The notes: generated by a model not told the origin, from the letters alone. Positions 27,402 to 37,148 are shown, counted from the first letter of the stretch. The stretch is DNA of 64,000 nucleotides from Bryobacterales bacterium KBS 96 (GCA_000381625.1 KB906767.1:1404629-1468628), one strand, 5' to 3'. Program-made: numbers and translations.

Positions 27402-27594
27402 CTTGCGCAAGACGATCTCGCTTAATTCGGCGCATTGCGGCCGACCGGCGGCCTACGGACGTCGACGGACTTTACTCGCCAGGCAAAAGACTTGACTTTA
27501 TCAATTGCGTAGCTAATTCAGGAACGGCACGCGTGATATTTCGCCAGAACTCTTTAATGTTTCCTGAATTCGTGTCACGATAATTTACAAACGT

Positions 27595-27609
27595 CCTTTA
27601 CAGTAAAGG
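27595..27609. promoter_or_regulatory. 15-bp palindrome before the 127-aa gene
   Basis: CCTTTACAGTAAAGG, perfect with a single central base, 9 bases before the ATG of the next gene. Placed for a repressor or for a ribosome-site-occluding structure. Confidence 0.5.
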
Positions 27610-27618
27610 CGAACGTAA

Positions 27619-28002
27619 ATGGCCGATAGCTACGCGAACAAGCTTGACATGCATCCGACGATCGATGAGATCACCGATGCTCTCCATGCGGGCCAGACTC
27701 CTCGCGAGGTTGCCGCCTGGGCCGTTCCGCGCGTTAGTCACACAACGATCTGGAAATTTCAGAAGCAAGCTGTCGAGCCACTCCAGAACGAGATCACCGG
27801 GGCCATTGAGAAATTCGCGGCCGAACATGGTCACTTACCAGTGCTTGCCAACGATGACGATATTTCCGAGGCCGAGTTGGCATGCGATGAATGGCTCCGG
27901 GCGGTATGGGAGTTTAAGGAGAAACGCGTAAAACCGGCGGTCGAGATAGCACGCCGGAAAGCTGCGCTGGAAACAGTGCGATCGAACGGGAGCGTCAAGT
28001 GA
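27619..28002 (+). CDS. Small HTH-like protein of unknown function
   Basis: A 127-residue protein. HTH-like segment: TIDEITDALHAGQTPREVAAWAVPRVSHTTIWKF (residues 14-48). A long acidic/basic helix follows (LACDEWLRAVWEFKEKRVKP). The arrangement is like small terminase-type or replication regulators but I do not recognise a family. It overlaps the next gene by GTGA, so the two are co-translated. Confidence 0.65.
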   Translation: MADSYANKLDMHPTIDEITDALHAGQTPREVAAWAVPRVSHTTIWKFQKQAVEPLQNEITGAIEKFAAEHGHLPVLANDDDISEAELACDEWLRAVWEFKEKRVKPAVEIARRKAALETVRSNGSVK

Positions 28003-28427
28003 AGGGTGTGTTTACAGGCACGCGCGGCATCTTATGGGGTCCCGAGTCTAAGGTCCAGCGGTGCCTGGCTCGCACGCGCCGCGGGACTCCCTGCCAGAGG
28101 CCGGCCGAGATTAATCCGCTGACCGGCAAACGCAAGCGCTGCCGATTCCACGGAGGATTGGCTGGATGCCGAACCGCGGAAGGCAAGGCCAGAATCGGTG
28201 CGGCCAATACGAAACACGGCAGGTTTACGAAGGCCGCGAAAGAGAAACGGAAAGCAGAACTGGAAGTAAAACGCGATGCGCTGGCTACCCGCCGCATGGA
28301 ACTGGCATACCTTCAGGCCGAGGGTATGCGGTTGAAGAGAGAGTTGGCACGGGAACGCCGGCCGGCGGAGCTGGTTCCTAACCGAAATAGGCCGCTCGTA
28401 GTCTCCCCCGTAAAGCTAGACGATTGA
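27999..28427 (+). CDS. HGG-motif zinc-ribbon-like small basic protein
   Basis: A 142-residue very basic protein starting at GTG. The conserved stretch is RCLARTRRGTPCQRPAEINPLTGKRKRCRFHGG, a possible Cys/His metal site, followed by GKARIGAANTKHGRFTKAAK. This HGG-x-GPRT-like motif is common in small proteins of phages and genomic islands, whose function is unknown; DNA or RNA binding is likely. The gene ends 12 bases inside the convergent decarboxylase gene, so the island meets chromosomal genes here. Confidence 0.7.
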   Translation: MKGVFTGTRGILWGPESKVQRCLARTRRGTPCQRPAEINPLTGKRKRCRFHGGLAGCRTAEGKARIGAANTKHGRFTKAAKEKRKAELEVKRDALATRRMELAYLQAEGMRLKRELARERRPAELVPNRNRPLVVSPVKLDD

Positions 28428-29759
28428 CGCCTGTAAGATTGCAGCCACGCTCCGTTCTACATCCTCATCACGCGTCGCCCAAGACGATAGACTGATGCGC
28501 ATCGCTGTTCGGCCCTGCCATTCTGTCGGGCCACACCAGCAGGTGCCATCGCGCTGTACCCGTTCGATTACTTCCCGAGTGCGGGTGTCATCGCCGAAGG
28601 AAACCAAAACTTGGTTGAGAACGATTTCGTTCAGAATCTGGCAGTCACCTCGCTGCAGCCCTTCAGCGAAACGACGCGCAAGGCAACAGTTCCGTTCGAT
28701 CAGGTCCGCCAAACCGGTGCGTCCTAGCGATTTCAAAGCTGCCCAGATCTCTACACCCCGCGCCCGCCTGGAAAGCTCCGGCGTATATTGCGAGGGCTCG
28801 CGATGCTCCCCCTGCGGCAGGTATGCGGCTGTCAGGGACATCGCATTCTTCAAGGCCGCCGCATCTTTAACGAAAGCCAGACCGCTGTCATACGGCACAT
28901 TCAGCCACTTGTGTGCGTCAGTTGCCCAGGAATCGGCGCCGGCGGCCCCTTCTATTAGGTGCTCATACCTCGGGCTCGCCGCAGCCCAGAGCCCGAACGC
29001 ACCATCGATGTGTACCCATGCCCCCGAGGAGTGAGCCCGCTCGCAGATCTCCTCCGCCGGATCGAACGCACCTGTATTCACGTTTCCAGCCTGCATGCAG
29101 ACGATCGCCGGTTTGCTCAGGGGCGGCATCTCACTGGCGAGCATACGCCCCTGACGATCCACTGGAACGCGCTTTATCCTGGATCGCCCCAAGCCGAGCA
29201 TTCCGAGCGCTTTTATTAGCGACGGATGCGACTCGTCTCCAACCACTACCGTAATCGGCGGTGCACCGAACAACCCGTCGGCCTCGACGTCCCATCCCGC
29301 GTTTGCAAGTACCCGATGCCGTGCTGCCGCTAGGGCGGTGAAGTTAGCCATCGTGGCGCCAGTAACGAATGCTCCGCCGCAATCCGCCGGAAGTTTCAAT
29401 ACGTCCAGCAGCCAGCGCAGCGAAACCTCTTCCAGAACGGCGCCGATTGGTGAGGCCGCGAACAGGCCTGGGCATTGATCCCACGCGCCGGCCAACCAGT
29501 TCGCCGCTAGGGCGGCCGGAAGCGAGCCACCGATCACGAACCCGAAGTATCGAGGTCCGGCCATGGCCATTGTTGCTGGCGAACCGATACGATCCAGCGT
29601 TTCCAGGATTCTATCGGCTTCCGTTGGCAGTTCGGGCATGGGCTCCTCTAATTCCGTGAGTTGCTCCAGTGCCTGCGGCGACGGCGCCACGCTGCGTTCC
29701 TTGAGGTTCTCCAGATACCGCGCGGCCGTCTCGGCCGTCAATTTCAGCAAGGCTCTCAT
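28416..29759 (-). CDS. PLP-dependent group II decarboxylase family protein
   Basis: A 447-residue pyridoxal-phosphate enzyme of the aromatic-L-amino-acid/glutamate decarboxylase group. Key blocks: GGAFVTGATMANFTALAAAR (cofactor phosphate loop), SHPSLIKALGMLGLGRSRIK, AGNVNTGAFDPAEEICERAH, WVHIDGAFGLWAAAS (Asp binding the pyridine N), and DSWATDAHKWLNVPYDSG with the Schiff-base Lys. It would decarboxylate an amino acid or a related amine donor; substrate unknown. Start is ATG 29759; in-frame codons to 29855 lack a ribosome site. It converges with the last gene of the replication module. Confidence 0.9.
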   Translation of the reverse strand: MRALLKLTAETAARYLENLKERSVAPSPQALEQLTELEEPMPELPTEADRILETLDRIGSPATMAMAGPRYFGFVIGGSLPAALAANWLAGAWDQCPGLFAASPIGAVLEEVSLRWLLDVLKLPADCGGAFVTGATMANFTALAAARHRVLANAGWDVEADGLFGAPPITVVVGDESHPSLIKALGMLGLGRSRIKRVPVDRQGRMLASEMPPLSKPAIVCMQAGNVNTGAFDPAEEICERAHSSGAWVHIDGAFGLWAAASPRYEHLIEGAAGADSWATDAHKWLNVPYDSGLAFVKDAAALKNAMSLTAAYLPQGEHREPSQYTPELSRRARGVEIWAALKSLGRTGLADLIERNCCLARRFAEGLQRGDCQILNEIVLNQVLVSFGDDTRTREVIERVQRDGTCWCGPTEWQGRTAMRISLSSWATRDEDVERSVAAILQASIV

Positions 29760-29941
29760 TTTGAGATGGTAGCGGCTGATGGGCAGGATGGGTCTCGTTC
29801 TCACAACCGCACGAAGAAAGCATCCAGTCGAACTCAGAGTTAAGCCTTTAGCCACCGCGTCGGGGCGTTATTCCAGTTCTCTGCTGGAACGTAAATTACG
29901 GCGCGGCAAGATTCTCAGTTCTAACGTTCCTATGCTTTGCA

Positions 29942-31339
29942 CTACGCCCCGACGACCGAGGCGGGTGCGATGTTCAGGTTCATTCGGAACAGATTGGCTG
30001 GGTCGAACTTCGCCTTGAGCGCCGCAAGGTGCGCGAGCTTTGCGCCGTAAGCTGCCTTGAGTCCATCCGCGCCTTCGTCACCACCGAGGTAGTTCACGTA
30101 CGCACCAGGCGCCGCGAATGGACGCATAGCATCGAAGAAATCGCGCGTCCACGTGACGTTTCGTTCCGCGTCCTTTGGATCGGACCAGGCGGAGGTCACC
30201 ACGAAGTTGTACGGCCAGGTGCGATGGCCGAATGCTGTGGCCGAGTCCGGCACGCGGTCCCACGCGCTGTCGCCATTGTGCTCCAACACGATCACCGTCC
30301 GCCGCGACGGAACCCGCGCGAAGAACGCGACGACAACATCAATGGCATCGTCGCTTAGCGGTTTCAGATAGCTCGATTTCCAGTAGCTATGCAGGCCGGC
30401 AGGCCAAAGGAAATCCGCCATGCGCTGCGCAGTATTGTACGGCGCCGGCTGGAACATGTCGACGAGAGGAGGTCCGTATTCACGCAGCGGCCGCAGGACC
30501 CTCTCTCCCTCTTCCACGGCTCCTGCGTAGACACCGCCGAGCCCGACGATCGGTGCGCCGCGCAGTGGCTCCGGCGTAGATGGGTCGTCTGGCATATGGA
30601 ACAGAAGCGCCCCTTGGGTGGATTCATCCGGCGCCATGGCTTCAAGGTCGCGCCAGCGACGAATGGCGCCTGCCGCCGCCGCAGCCGGATGAAGGACGAT
30701 GCCGGCCAGCACTGTGCCGACGGAGTGTGCCTGGAATTTAAAAGAAGTGACGACGCCAAAGTTGCCCCCGCCACCGCGTATCGCCCAAAAGAGATCGTCG
30801 TTTTCGCGAGCACTGGCCGTGACGAGGCGGCCATCGGCAAGCACCACATCGGCGGAGAGCAAGTTGTCCAGTGCGAGACCATGTTTCCGCACGAGCCAGC
30901 CGAGGCCGCCGCCGAGGGTAAGGCCCGAAACGCCGGTGACCGAGACGAAGCCGCCAGTAGCGGCAAGACCGTAGGCCTGGAGCACGTCATTCACCTCGCC
31001 CCAGTTGCAACCAGCTTCCGCACAGACCGTGCGCGCTGAAGCGTCGACCGTTATGCCTTTCATGCGCGACAGGTCGATCACGATGCCGTCATCGCATACA
31101 GCAAAGCCCGCAACATTGTGACCCGTGCCGCGAATAGAAGCGATCAACTTCTCCTGGCGCGCGAAATTCACGGCCTGGATCACATCGTCCGGGCTGGCGC
31201 ACCGGGCGATGAGTGCTGGCCGCCGGTCGATCGCGACGTTAAATACGCTGCGTGCAGCGTCGTAGCGTGGGTCGCTCGGGAGGATCAGCTCGCCGCGAAA
31301 GTGGGATTTCAGCTTGTCCGCAGCAGAAGAGGTGATCAT
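29942..31339 (-). CDS. FAD-linked oxidase, berberine-bridge type
   Basis: A 465-residue flavoprotein of the VAO/BBE family. FAD-binding blocks: RRPALIARCASPDDVIQAVN, IASIRGTGHNVAGFAVCDDG (His likely linked to the flavin), VDASARTVCAEAGCNWGEVN, GVSGLTLGGGLGWLVRKHGL, AIRGGGGNFGVVTSFKF. The C-terminal BBE domain ends AAYGAKLAHLAALKAKFDPA then NLFRMNLNI. The second covalent Cys of two-point-linked enzymes is replaced by Ser-Val-Thr, so a single His link is expected. It oxidises a small alcohol or sugar-like substrate using O2. Stands alone on the minus strand. Confidence 0.93.
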   Translation of the reverse strand: MITSSAADKLKSHFRGELILPSDPRYDAARSVFNVAIDRRPALIARCASPDDVIQAVNFARQEKLIASIRGTGHNVAGFAVCDDGIVIDLSRMKGITVDASARTVCAEAGCNWGEVNDVLQAYGLAATGGFVSVTGVSGLTLGGGLGWLVRKHGLALDNLLSADVVLADGRLVTASARENDDLFWAIRGGGGNFGVVTSFKFQAHSVGTVLAGIVLHPAAAAAGAIRRWRDLEAMAPDESTQGALLFHMPDDPSTPEPLRGAPIVGLGGVYAGAVEEGERVLRPLREYGPPLVDMFQPAPYNTAQRMADFLWPAGLHSYWKSSYLKPLSDDAIDVVVAFFARVPSRRTVIVLEHNGDSAWDRVPDSATAFGHRTWPYNFVVTSAWSDPKDAERNVTWTRDFFDAMRPFAAPGAYVNYLGGDEGADGLKAAYGAKLAHLAALKAKFDPANLFRMNLNIAPASVVGA

Positions 31340-31813
31340 CGGGCTCTCTCCCTTTATAGCGTCGCTAATCTCGTGAGCGTCCGCTCATACCGCAGAGGTT
31401 CCAACGGCTCGGAGCCAGCTCTAGGCGATGTCTTGCAATTCGCCAGCATATCAAAAGTTGAGAGGGCGTTGCGCACAGAGTCGTGAAGAAAGTCAGTGCC
31501 GGGTTTTGGTCACGCGAAGCACTCTTTCTGGTCACACTTGCCCATTCGCGTGTCGGCAAACCAGAAAAATGGTTCCGTTACTTCCGTATCGCTCGTCGTT
31601 CGGGAAGAATCCGGAAGGTGACCTGAACGCGTCAATCCGTACATCTGCCAATCCGATTCCATATTCGCGCCACGTCGGACAGTTCGCGTCGACGACTTGT
31701 GGCCTGCACATCGGCTTCGTTAAATGGTGTCCGCAGCGCCGCACCTGTCCTGTTTACATTGGTTGTCGAACGTGCTGCCTTCGCGTAATTCTCCCATGCT
31801 GTACGCATGAGGT
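31340..31813. other. Intergenic stretch, no gene seen
   Basis: Contains only weak open frames without family resemblance. Nothing recognised besides the upstream region of the FAD oxidase. Confidence 0.5.
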
Positions 31814-33001
31814 TCAGTCCGCTGAAAGGATCGCCACGTCGTGAACCCCCTCGCCCGCGGGATGAACATCATCACGAGACGGAACAAAAGTGAATCGTCC
31901 TTTGAGACGAAGAAATGGACGCTCATATAGCTGATAAGAAAGATGGGCAAGAAGAATCGTAGTGCCCAAGGCGATTGCCGTCCCGACACCACCGGTCCAC
32001 TTGGCCAAGTGCAGAAACTCGCTGAGCCGCACAGCCGGCGCCTTCCACACGTGGAAAACGAGTGTGTAAATGAGTTCATGAAACAGATACAGCCCGTAGG
32101 AGATTCGCCCGAGATAAACAATCGACTTTGGAAGATAGCGCGCAGGGGTTCCAAGTAGGCTGAGAAAGAACAGTATTGTTCCCGCAAGCACGAGCGCCCA
32201 TCCGAGAGGCGCCTGCGGGACCGTGGAACTTGGAGTATCGGCTTGCACGCCGAGGTACACCGATGCAACAAACAGGCAGATGATGCCGGTCAAGATACCG
32301 AGTAAGCGACGGCCGAGGCTCCATTGCGGAGTGCGGCCTTTCAGGGCGATAGAAAGTAGGGTTCCCGCAGAGAAAAACTGGAACTGAACAAAACTGTTCG
32401 TCCACTGGCTGCTAAAGCCATGCCAACCTTTCCAGGCGTACCAGGTCACAATTACATAGGAGAGGGCCATGAGCGTGAACGACACGATGCTTAAGCCAAA
32501 GCGGCGACCATACAGAGCGATTAGTGGAATGGCGATATAGAACTGTTCCTCCACGGAGATGCTCCACATAGGGTTAACAGGAAACGCGTGAATCCAGCCG
32601 TGACTACAGATGTACCAGTTGCCTGCAAAGAACGTGAAAGCCACCCACGAGACGGGATCGGCAGCACCGGTATGCGGAATGAAATGATTGAGCAGAATGA
32701 GCCCGTAGAAGACCGCAAAATATAGAGGCCAGATTCTGAGAATGCGACGCATGTAGAACGAGCGAATGTGGATCGTTCCAAAGCGGTCGTCCTCACGCGC
32801 CAGCAGTTCCGTGATGAGGAATGCGCTGAGCAGAAAAAAGACCGGCACGCCAAAATTGCCGAGAAGACAGATGTTGTAGAACCAGAAATGCTTGGCAGGA
32901 TCAATGGGCAGATGATCCATGCGATGAACGGTGAAGACGCTGAGAAACGCAAGAAAACGCAAAGCGTCCAGTTCCGGACGATAGTACCGATCTGTTTTCA
33001 T
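31814..33001 (-). CDS. Acyltransferase-3 family membrane protein
   Basis: A 395-residue multi-span membrane protein of the acyltransferase 3 (OafA/NodX-like) family. It starts with the typical YRPELDALRFLAFLSVFTVHR, then FFLLSAFLITELLAREDDRF, FYMRRILRIWPLYFAVFYGL, MWSISVEEQFYIAIPLIAL; the C-terminal spans include YLGRISYGLYLFHELIYT and ends LSYQLYERPFLRLKGRF. About ten membrane segments are expected. It transfers acyl groups to cell-surface carbohydrate or other substrates. No glycan-cluster genes are next to it, so the substrate is unknown. Confidence 0.93.
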   Translation of the reverse strand: MKTDRYYRPELDALRFLAFLSVFTVHRMDHLPIDPAKHFWFYNICLLGNFGVPVFFLLSAFLITELLAREDDRFGTIHIRSFYMRRILRIWPLYFAVFYGLILLNHFIPHTGAADPVSWVAFTFFAGNWYICSHGWIHAFPVNPMWSISVEEQFYIAIPLIALYGRRFGLSIVSFTLMALSYVIVTWYAWKGWHGFSSQWTNSFVQFQFFSAGTLLSIALKGRTPQWSLGRRLLGILTGIICLFVASVYLGVQADTPSSTVPQAPLGWALVLAGTILFFLSLLGTPARYLPKSIVYLGRISYGLYLFHELIYTLVFHVWKAPAVRLSEFLHLAKWTGGVGTAIALGTTILLAHLSYQLYERPFLRLKGRFTFVPSRDDVHPAGEGVHDVAILSAD

Positions 33002-33466
33002 TTACTGCCATACTCCTCTGTTGAGTGGCAGCGCGTGCCGGGTAGCTGCCTTCTCAAAGATGAGCTTCACGGGAGCCGCTTCGCGTGCCGTCCGCGGAGA
33101 TCCGACCTCGATAGTCTTCGCGATCTCATCAGGAATGGCATGCAGCGAAAACCGGATGCCACCAGTCTCGAAACGTAACCCATGATCAGTCCAACCCTGA
33201 CGGCTACAATCGGCGCAAGCCTTTCGCTCATGCGTTCCAGATCTTTGACATAGATTACCGCACTACACGTTGCATGTTTCCGGATGATAGCGGAAACACG
33301 TTCCTGTCAACCGGAAGATAGTCGGCAAGCCGGAAGTTGAGAAGGCCAGCCAGACTCAACAACGACACGAACTGCAAGCCTCTCGTTGTGCGCACACGCG
33401 GGGGATTGGAAGAGTAGCGAGGATGCGCAGAAAAGAGGTCTTATCTGCGCGGCCGTTCGACGTCGT
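33002..33466. other. Intergenic stretch, no gene seen
   Basis: No convincing frame on either strand; it holds the upstream region of the acyltransferase gene and the sequence beyond the recombinase stop. Confidence 0.5.
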
Positions 33467-34129
33467 TCATGCCACTTGTTTGCTTGCGATTTTCTCCGTG
33501 TCTGAAGAACGGTTTTCTGCGCACCTGGACCGAATGGTTGCTTCCGGCACGCCGAGCTGTTTGGCGATCTTGCGCCAGCTTAGTCCTTCCCCACGCATCC
33601 GAATCGCTTCATCAACGCGGAAGATGTTCTTTGGGCGACCGATTGGAAGATTCTTTCCGGACTTGCTCCGGGCGCGGCCCGCGGCGTGTTCTGCTTGGTA
33701 TCGCTTTACACCGGCATTTACCCGTTCGTTGATCATGTCTCGCTCAAACTGAGCGAAGACCTGCAGCATTCCGAGCATCGCCCGCCCCATTGGGTTAGAG
33801 TCGTCCGTGTCGAGTCCCTGCGTTGTGCAGATGAAACGAACACCGGCAGATGCGAGCTCCTGCATCGTGATCACGCTATCTGCCAGGCTTCGGCCCCATC
33901 GATCGAGTTTCCAGACGAGGACTGCATCGACATGACGGGCGCGGACATGATTCATCAGCTTGTCCCGGCCAGGGCGTGAGGACTGCGTCCCAGAAATCGT
34001 ATCAATATACTCGCCGAAAACATGCCAGCCTCGGGTGGCGCAATATTGTCGCAGCTCGGCGACCTGCATCTGGCAATCCTGATCGCTCGTCGAGACACGT
34101 GCGTAAATCGCTGCCCTGATTGTGCTCAC
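33467..34129 (-). CDS. Serine recombinase (resolvase/invertase type)
   Basis: A 220-residue small serine recombinase. Catalytic N-terminal domain with the nucleophile Ser in AAIYARVSTSDQDCQMQ, LVWKLDRWGRSLADSV (conserved Arg), DSNPMGRAMLGMLQVFAQFERDMINERVNAG (long E helix). A short C-terminal HTH follows: SWRKIAKQLGVPEATIRSR. It could resolve cointegrates or invert DNA. The upstream small gene overlaps it by four bases, so the two form one unit. No flanking resolution sites were identified by eye. Confidence 0.93.
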   Translation of the reverse strand: MSTIRAAIYARVSTSDQDCQMQVAELRQYCATRGWHVFGEYIDTISGTQSSRPGRDKLMNHVRARHVDAVLVWKLDRWGRSLADSVITMQELASAGVRFICTTQGLDTDDSNPMGRAMLGMLQVFAQFERDMINERVNAGVKRYQAEHAAGRARSKSGKNLPIGRPKNIFRVDEAIRMRGEGLSWRKIAKQLGVPEATIRSRCAENRSSDTEKIASKQVA

Positions 34130-34329
34130 TTGTCCTTACCCTCCGCTCTTCGTTTGCGCCGGTATTCCCGCTGGGCACGACGCTTCTCAGCGATGCTTCT
34201 ATTCGCCGCCGGTTTGATTTTGTATTCGCGCCTCGCTGCCGACCGCTTCGCCCACCAGGATCTCAATAGGTCGTCCGGTATTCCCTCAAACGGAATCGAT
34301 GTGAGATCCCAATTTTTCCTGTATTTCAT
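34126..34329 (-). CDS. Small basic partner of the serine recombinase
   Basis: A 67-residue basic protein (MKYRKNWDLTSIPFEGIPDD, then a Lys/Arg-rich tail ending RREYRRKRRAEGKDK-like). It precedes and overlaps the recombinase gene by four bases. I recall that small WDLTS-x-PF proteins often accompany resolvase genes, but no function has been assigned; it may stabilise the synapse or bind DNA. Confidence 0.65.
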   Translation of the reverse strand: MKYRKNWDLTSIPFEGIPDDLLRSWWAKRSAARREYKIKPAANRSIAEKRRAQREYRRKRRAEGKDK

Positions 34330-35556
34330 CGAGCTCGATTACTGGCCTCAAAAGTACATGCTTGTATGTACCGTTGTCAACGTCAAGTCCACATGCTCGA
34401 ACTCGCGACTCGGGAACTTGGCGGATGGTGCCGAACATCGCCATCTAGATTGTGATGCGGCAGTAGGTCCGAACCACGCAGCGGACGGAGAGCCGAATCC
34501 GGGCGAAATAATCGATATCACGCCTGTGAAGCGCAAAGTTTCCGGGGATCAGGACCATTAGGCGAGGTCCGATCGTGGCTCGTAGAGCCTGTATTCAGGC
34601 TGGTTTTGCTCATTCTCGGCCCAAAAGCGCGTTTTCTGTCATATTTTGTTTCCGCCATGACAAACCTTCAATCTGAAACTTGGTCTCAGCCGATTCGACC
34701 ACAACCAAAGCCCCAGATCGCAAGCCCGGCAGGACTATTGGACCGGCTTGGCGCCGCGGCCCGCGGTAGACCAGGCGCTCAAGGTGCAAACTCCTTTAGG
34801 AGACCCCCCACCCACCCCACCACCCTAAAATTCAGGAGTCCCAGTCCAACCGGCTAAAGCTCTAATTCTGAAACGCACACCGCGGCCTCCGCAGGCAAGT
34901 ACACGGTCCGTTATTTTCGTCGGCTTGCAAGTCCGAAGTTTGACAGGCGTACGCTACCGATTTGCCCGGTTGAAAGCACTCAGCCGCGCATTTGCAATCG
35001 AAGCCGAATTGAATGCCGAGTAGCGGCCCTCCTATAGATTGAATAACGAATGATCCCTGTGCACTCGGCCCTTCTGTGTATTCGAGTATGCCGGGAGCGT
35101 GTGTGACGGGATCGGCTCATTGCTGCGATACAAGCACCGACGATCAAACGTCCTCCGTCACGTTTAGCCAAGCCCTTCAGAATGTTAAGCCGACTAAGAT
35201 CTGGCCTTCGTTGTCGATTCCGGCAACATTGGACCGTTCCTTACGAATTCTGCAAACAACAACTCTGTTGTTGATGGTCCTTCGGTCGGCTTCGCCGTCG
35301 CCAGCCGGCTTGCAGTTCCGCGCGGGCCGCTACACATCAGTCCCGAGATCCAATACACACATTGGGGTTCGAGCCAGATCTCAAATGCGTTCAACAATGT
35401 GATTCGCACGAATGAGTGCTTACGTCACGCACTTCTTTTTGGCAAACAAACATGCCTGAATGAGAATTAGCTAAATTTATTGCGGATAACAGATCGTTAC
35501 TATATCTTATTCAGCCGTTCGATTTTCAATACGCAAAAAATTATTTTGCTTCCCGG
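34330..35556. other. Long stretch without a recognisable gene
   Basis: No family-like frame on either strand. It contains a C-rich tract at about 34805-34835 and an AT-rich end (35460-35550). Probably eroded DNA between recombinase and protease loci. Confidence 0.5.
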
Positions 35557-35870
35557 TTGCGTGATGAACGGAAAGTCGACGCCGCGACCGACCTTTACAG
35601 CGCTCTACGTCGTGTAGGTCGGATTAACGCGGAGCTTATTGGCCGGAGCTTTGTCCTAAGTTTGATTGCTGATCTTGCGGAGGCGAGCGGAGCACGGAGC
35701 CCGTCGCACTGCCTGAGTCGACTCCCTTTGACCAGCCCGCAACGAATCACTCTTGCCGATATCGGCAAGCGACTAGGCCGGCAGGCGCTGAACCAGATAG
35801 CTTCGATGGCGAGACCACCGATACGTGTTATCTTTCTACGAAAACTCCGGCAAGACGGCGGACGAAGCGT
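35557..35870 (+). pseudogene. Possible N-terminal remnant of an integrase-core transposase
   Basis: The stretch RLPLTSPQRITLADIGKRLGRQALNQIASMARPP is aligned by eye with the N-terminal region of the transposase at 7306 (RLRLTNEERSTLAEIARRLGRKGLEKVAAVARPD). Nothing recognisable follows. It seems a highly eroded fragment of the same IS type; the open frame to 36087 is likely accidental. Confidence 0.45.
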
Positions 35871-36264
35871 GCAAGACTGTTGGAATCGTCAGGAGGATCT
35901 TCTTTGCATACCTCGCTCTACAGCAAGATCAGACATCAACGCCCTTCACGGTCAATTAGATCTTTTCGAGGGGTTGGGCAAAAACAACCATAATTATTTC
36001 GATCTGACTGTGAGCTGCGCGTCTATTAGAAATGACTGCCCATTCGATTTAAACAAAGTCCTTGCCAAACAACCGAACAGGAGGTAGTCTAGCATGTGCC
36101 CGAGGTAGATAATCCCCTTGGTTGTGATTGGCTATGGGTAATAAGAGAAGAAGAGACACGAAACGGTACTTCGACTGACGGACGAGAGTTTTATACCGCC
36201 AAAAAGAATCGCTAACTGGCGGCTTGTCAGTTTGCAGCAACAACACGATTAGATTGGCGGTCGA

Positions 36265-37131
36265 TTGGTGGTCCCCTTGGAATTAGTTAGGCTTACGGCG
36301 TTGACGACTCGCACCAAGGGAAATCCTGATGTGCGCATAGGTCTCATAGATGGGCCTGTGTTTGCCGAACACTCCGATCTAGCGGGCAGTCGCCTCAGCT
36401 ACGTCAGCGCAACGGACGGAGCCACATGCAGACGGACCAGTAGTATGGCGTGCGCGCACGGTACGTTTGTGGCGGGCGTATTAGCCGCCAATCCGAGTTC
36501 TGTCGCGCCTGGTATTTGCCCCGGCTGTACTCTCCTGATTCGCCCCATTTTTCCCGAGACGACTTCCGATCGCAATCACATGCCCAGCGCTACGCCAGAG
36601 GAGCTTGCTGCGGCCATCCTCGAGTGTGTTGATGCCGGCGCGCGAGTTATCAATTTAAGCCTTAACCTCGCGCAACCTTTCTCCAAAGGCGAACAGGCGC
36701 TGGAAGACGCGTTTAGTCAGTGCGTCAGGCGCGGCGTCATCATCGTTGCGGCTGCCGGTAATCAGGGTGCCGTAGGCAGCTCCGCGATTACGCGTCATCC
36801 TTGGGTGATCTCGGTTGTCGGATGCGACTCGCAGGGCAGACCCACCGCGGAGTCAAACCTCGGCAGTTCCATTGGCAGATACGGGCTGGCCGCGCCGGGG
36901 GAAAACATCGTGAGTCTCGGGCCAGACGGGAAGCCCGTAACATTTAGCGGCACCAGCGCCGCCGCGCCGTTCGTAACGGGGGCGATCGCGTTGCTCTGGT
37001 CGGAGTTCCCCAGAGCCACCGCTGCTCGAATCAAATTAGCCGTCACGCAATCGGCAAAGCGGGAGCGCAGGACCATCGCTCCGCCCTTGCTGGACGCTTG
37101 GTCGGCATATGCGGCCATGAGCAGGAATTAG
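36265..37131 (+). CDS. Subtilisin-like (S8) protease, PatA type
   Basis: A 288-residue S8 serine protease without signal peptide or propeptide, so probably cytoplasmic. Catalytic triad: D29 (VRIGLIDGPV), H65 (CAHGTFVAGVLAANP), S231 (SGTSAAAPFVTGAIALLW); oxyanion N166 in VAAAGNQG. The compact form beginning LELVRLTALTTRTKGNPDVR resembles cyanobactin-maturation proteases of the PatA/PatG family rather than secreted subtilases. It heads a plus-strand cluster with a small CxxC protein, a PatG-like protein and a Cys-rich protein, so it may cleave the leader of the Cys-rich protein. Start is TTG 36265 or GTG 36268; no strong ribosome site. Confidence 0.88.
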   Translation: MVVPLELVRLTALTTRTKGNPDVRIGLIDGPVFAEHSDLAGSRLSYVSATDGATCRRTSSMACAHGTFVAGVLAANPSSVAPGICPGCTLLIRPIFPETTSDRNHMPSATPEELAAAILECVDAGARVINLSLNLAQPFSKGEQALEDAFSQCVRRGVIIVAAAGNQGAVGSSAITRHPWVISVVGCDSQGRPTAESNLGSSIGRYGLAAPGENIVSLGPDGKPVTFSGTSAAAPFVTGAIALLWSEFPRATAARIKLAVTQSAKRERRTIAPPLLDAWSAYAAMSRN

Positions 37132-37148
37132 TTTCGGGAGACAGAGCT

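Larger units (their letters stand above)
26944..27618. other. Intergenic stretch with repeat hairpin
   Basis: No credible gene. It contains the hairpin at 27357-27401 and a 15-bp palindrome at 27595-27609; otherwise nothing is recognised. Possible origin or regulatory region of the element. Confidence 0.5.
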
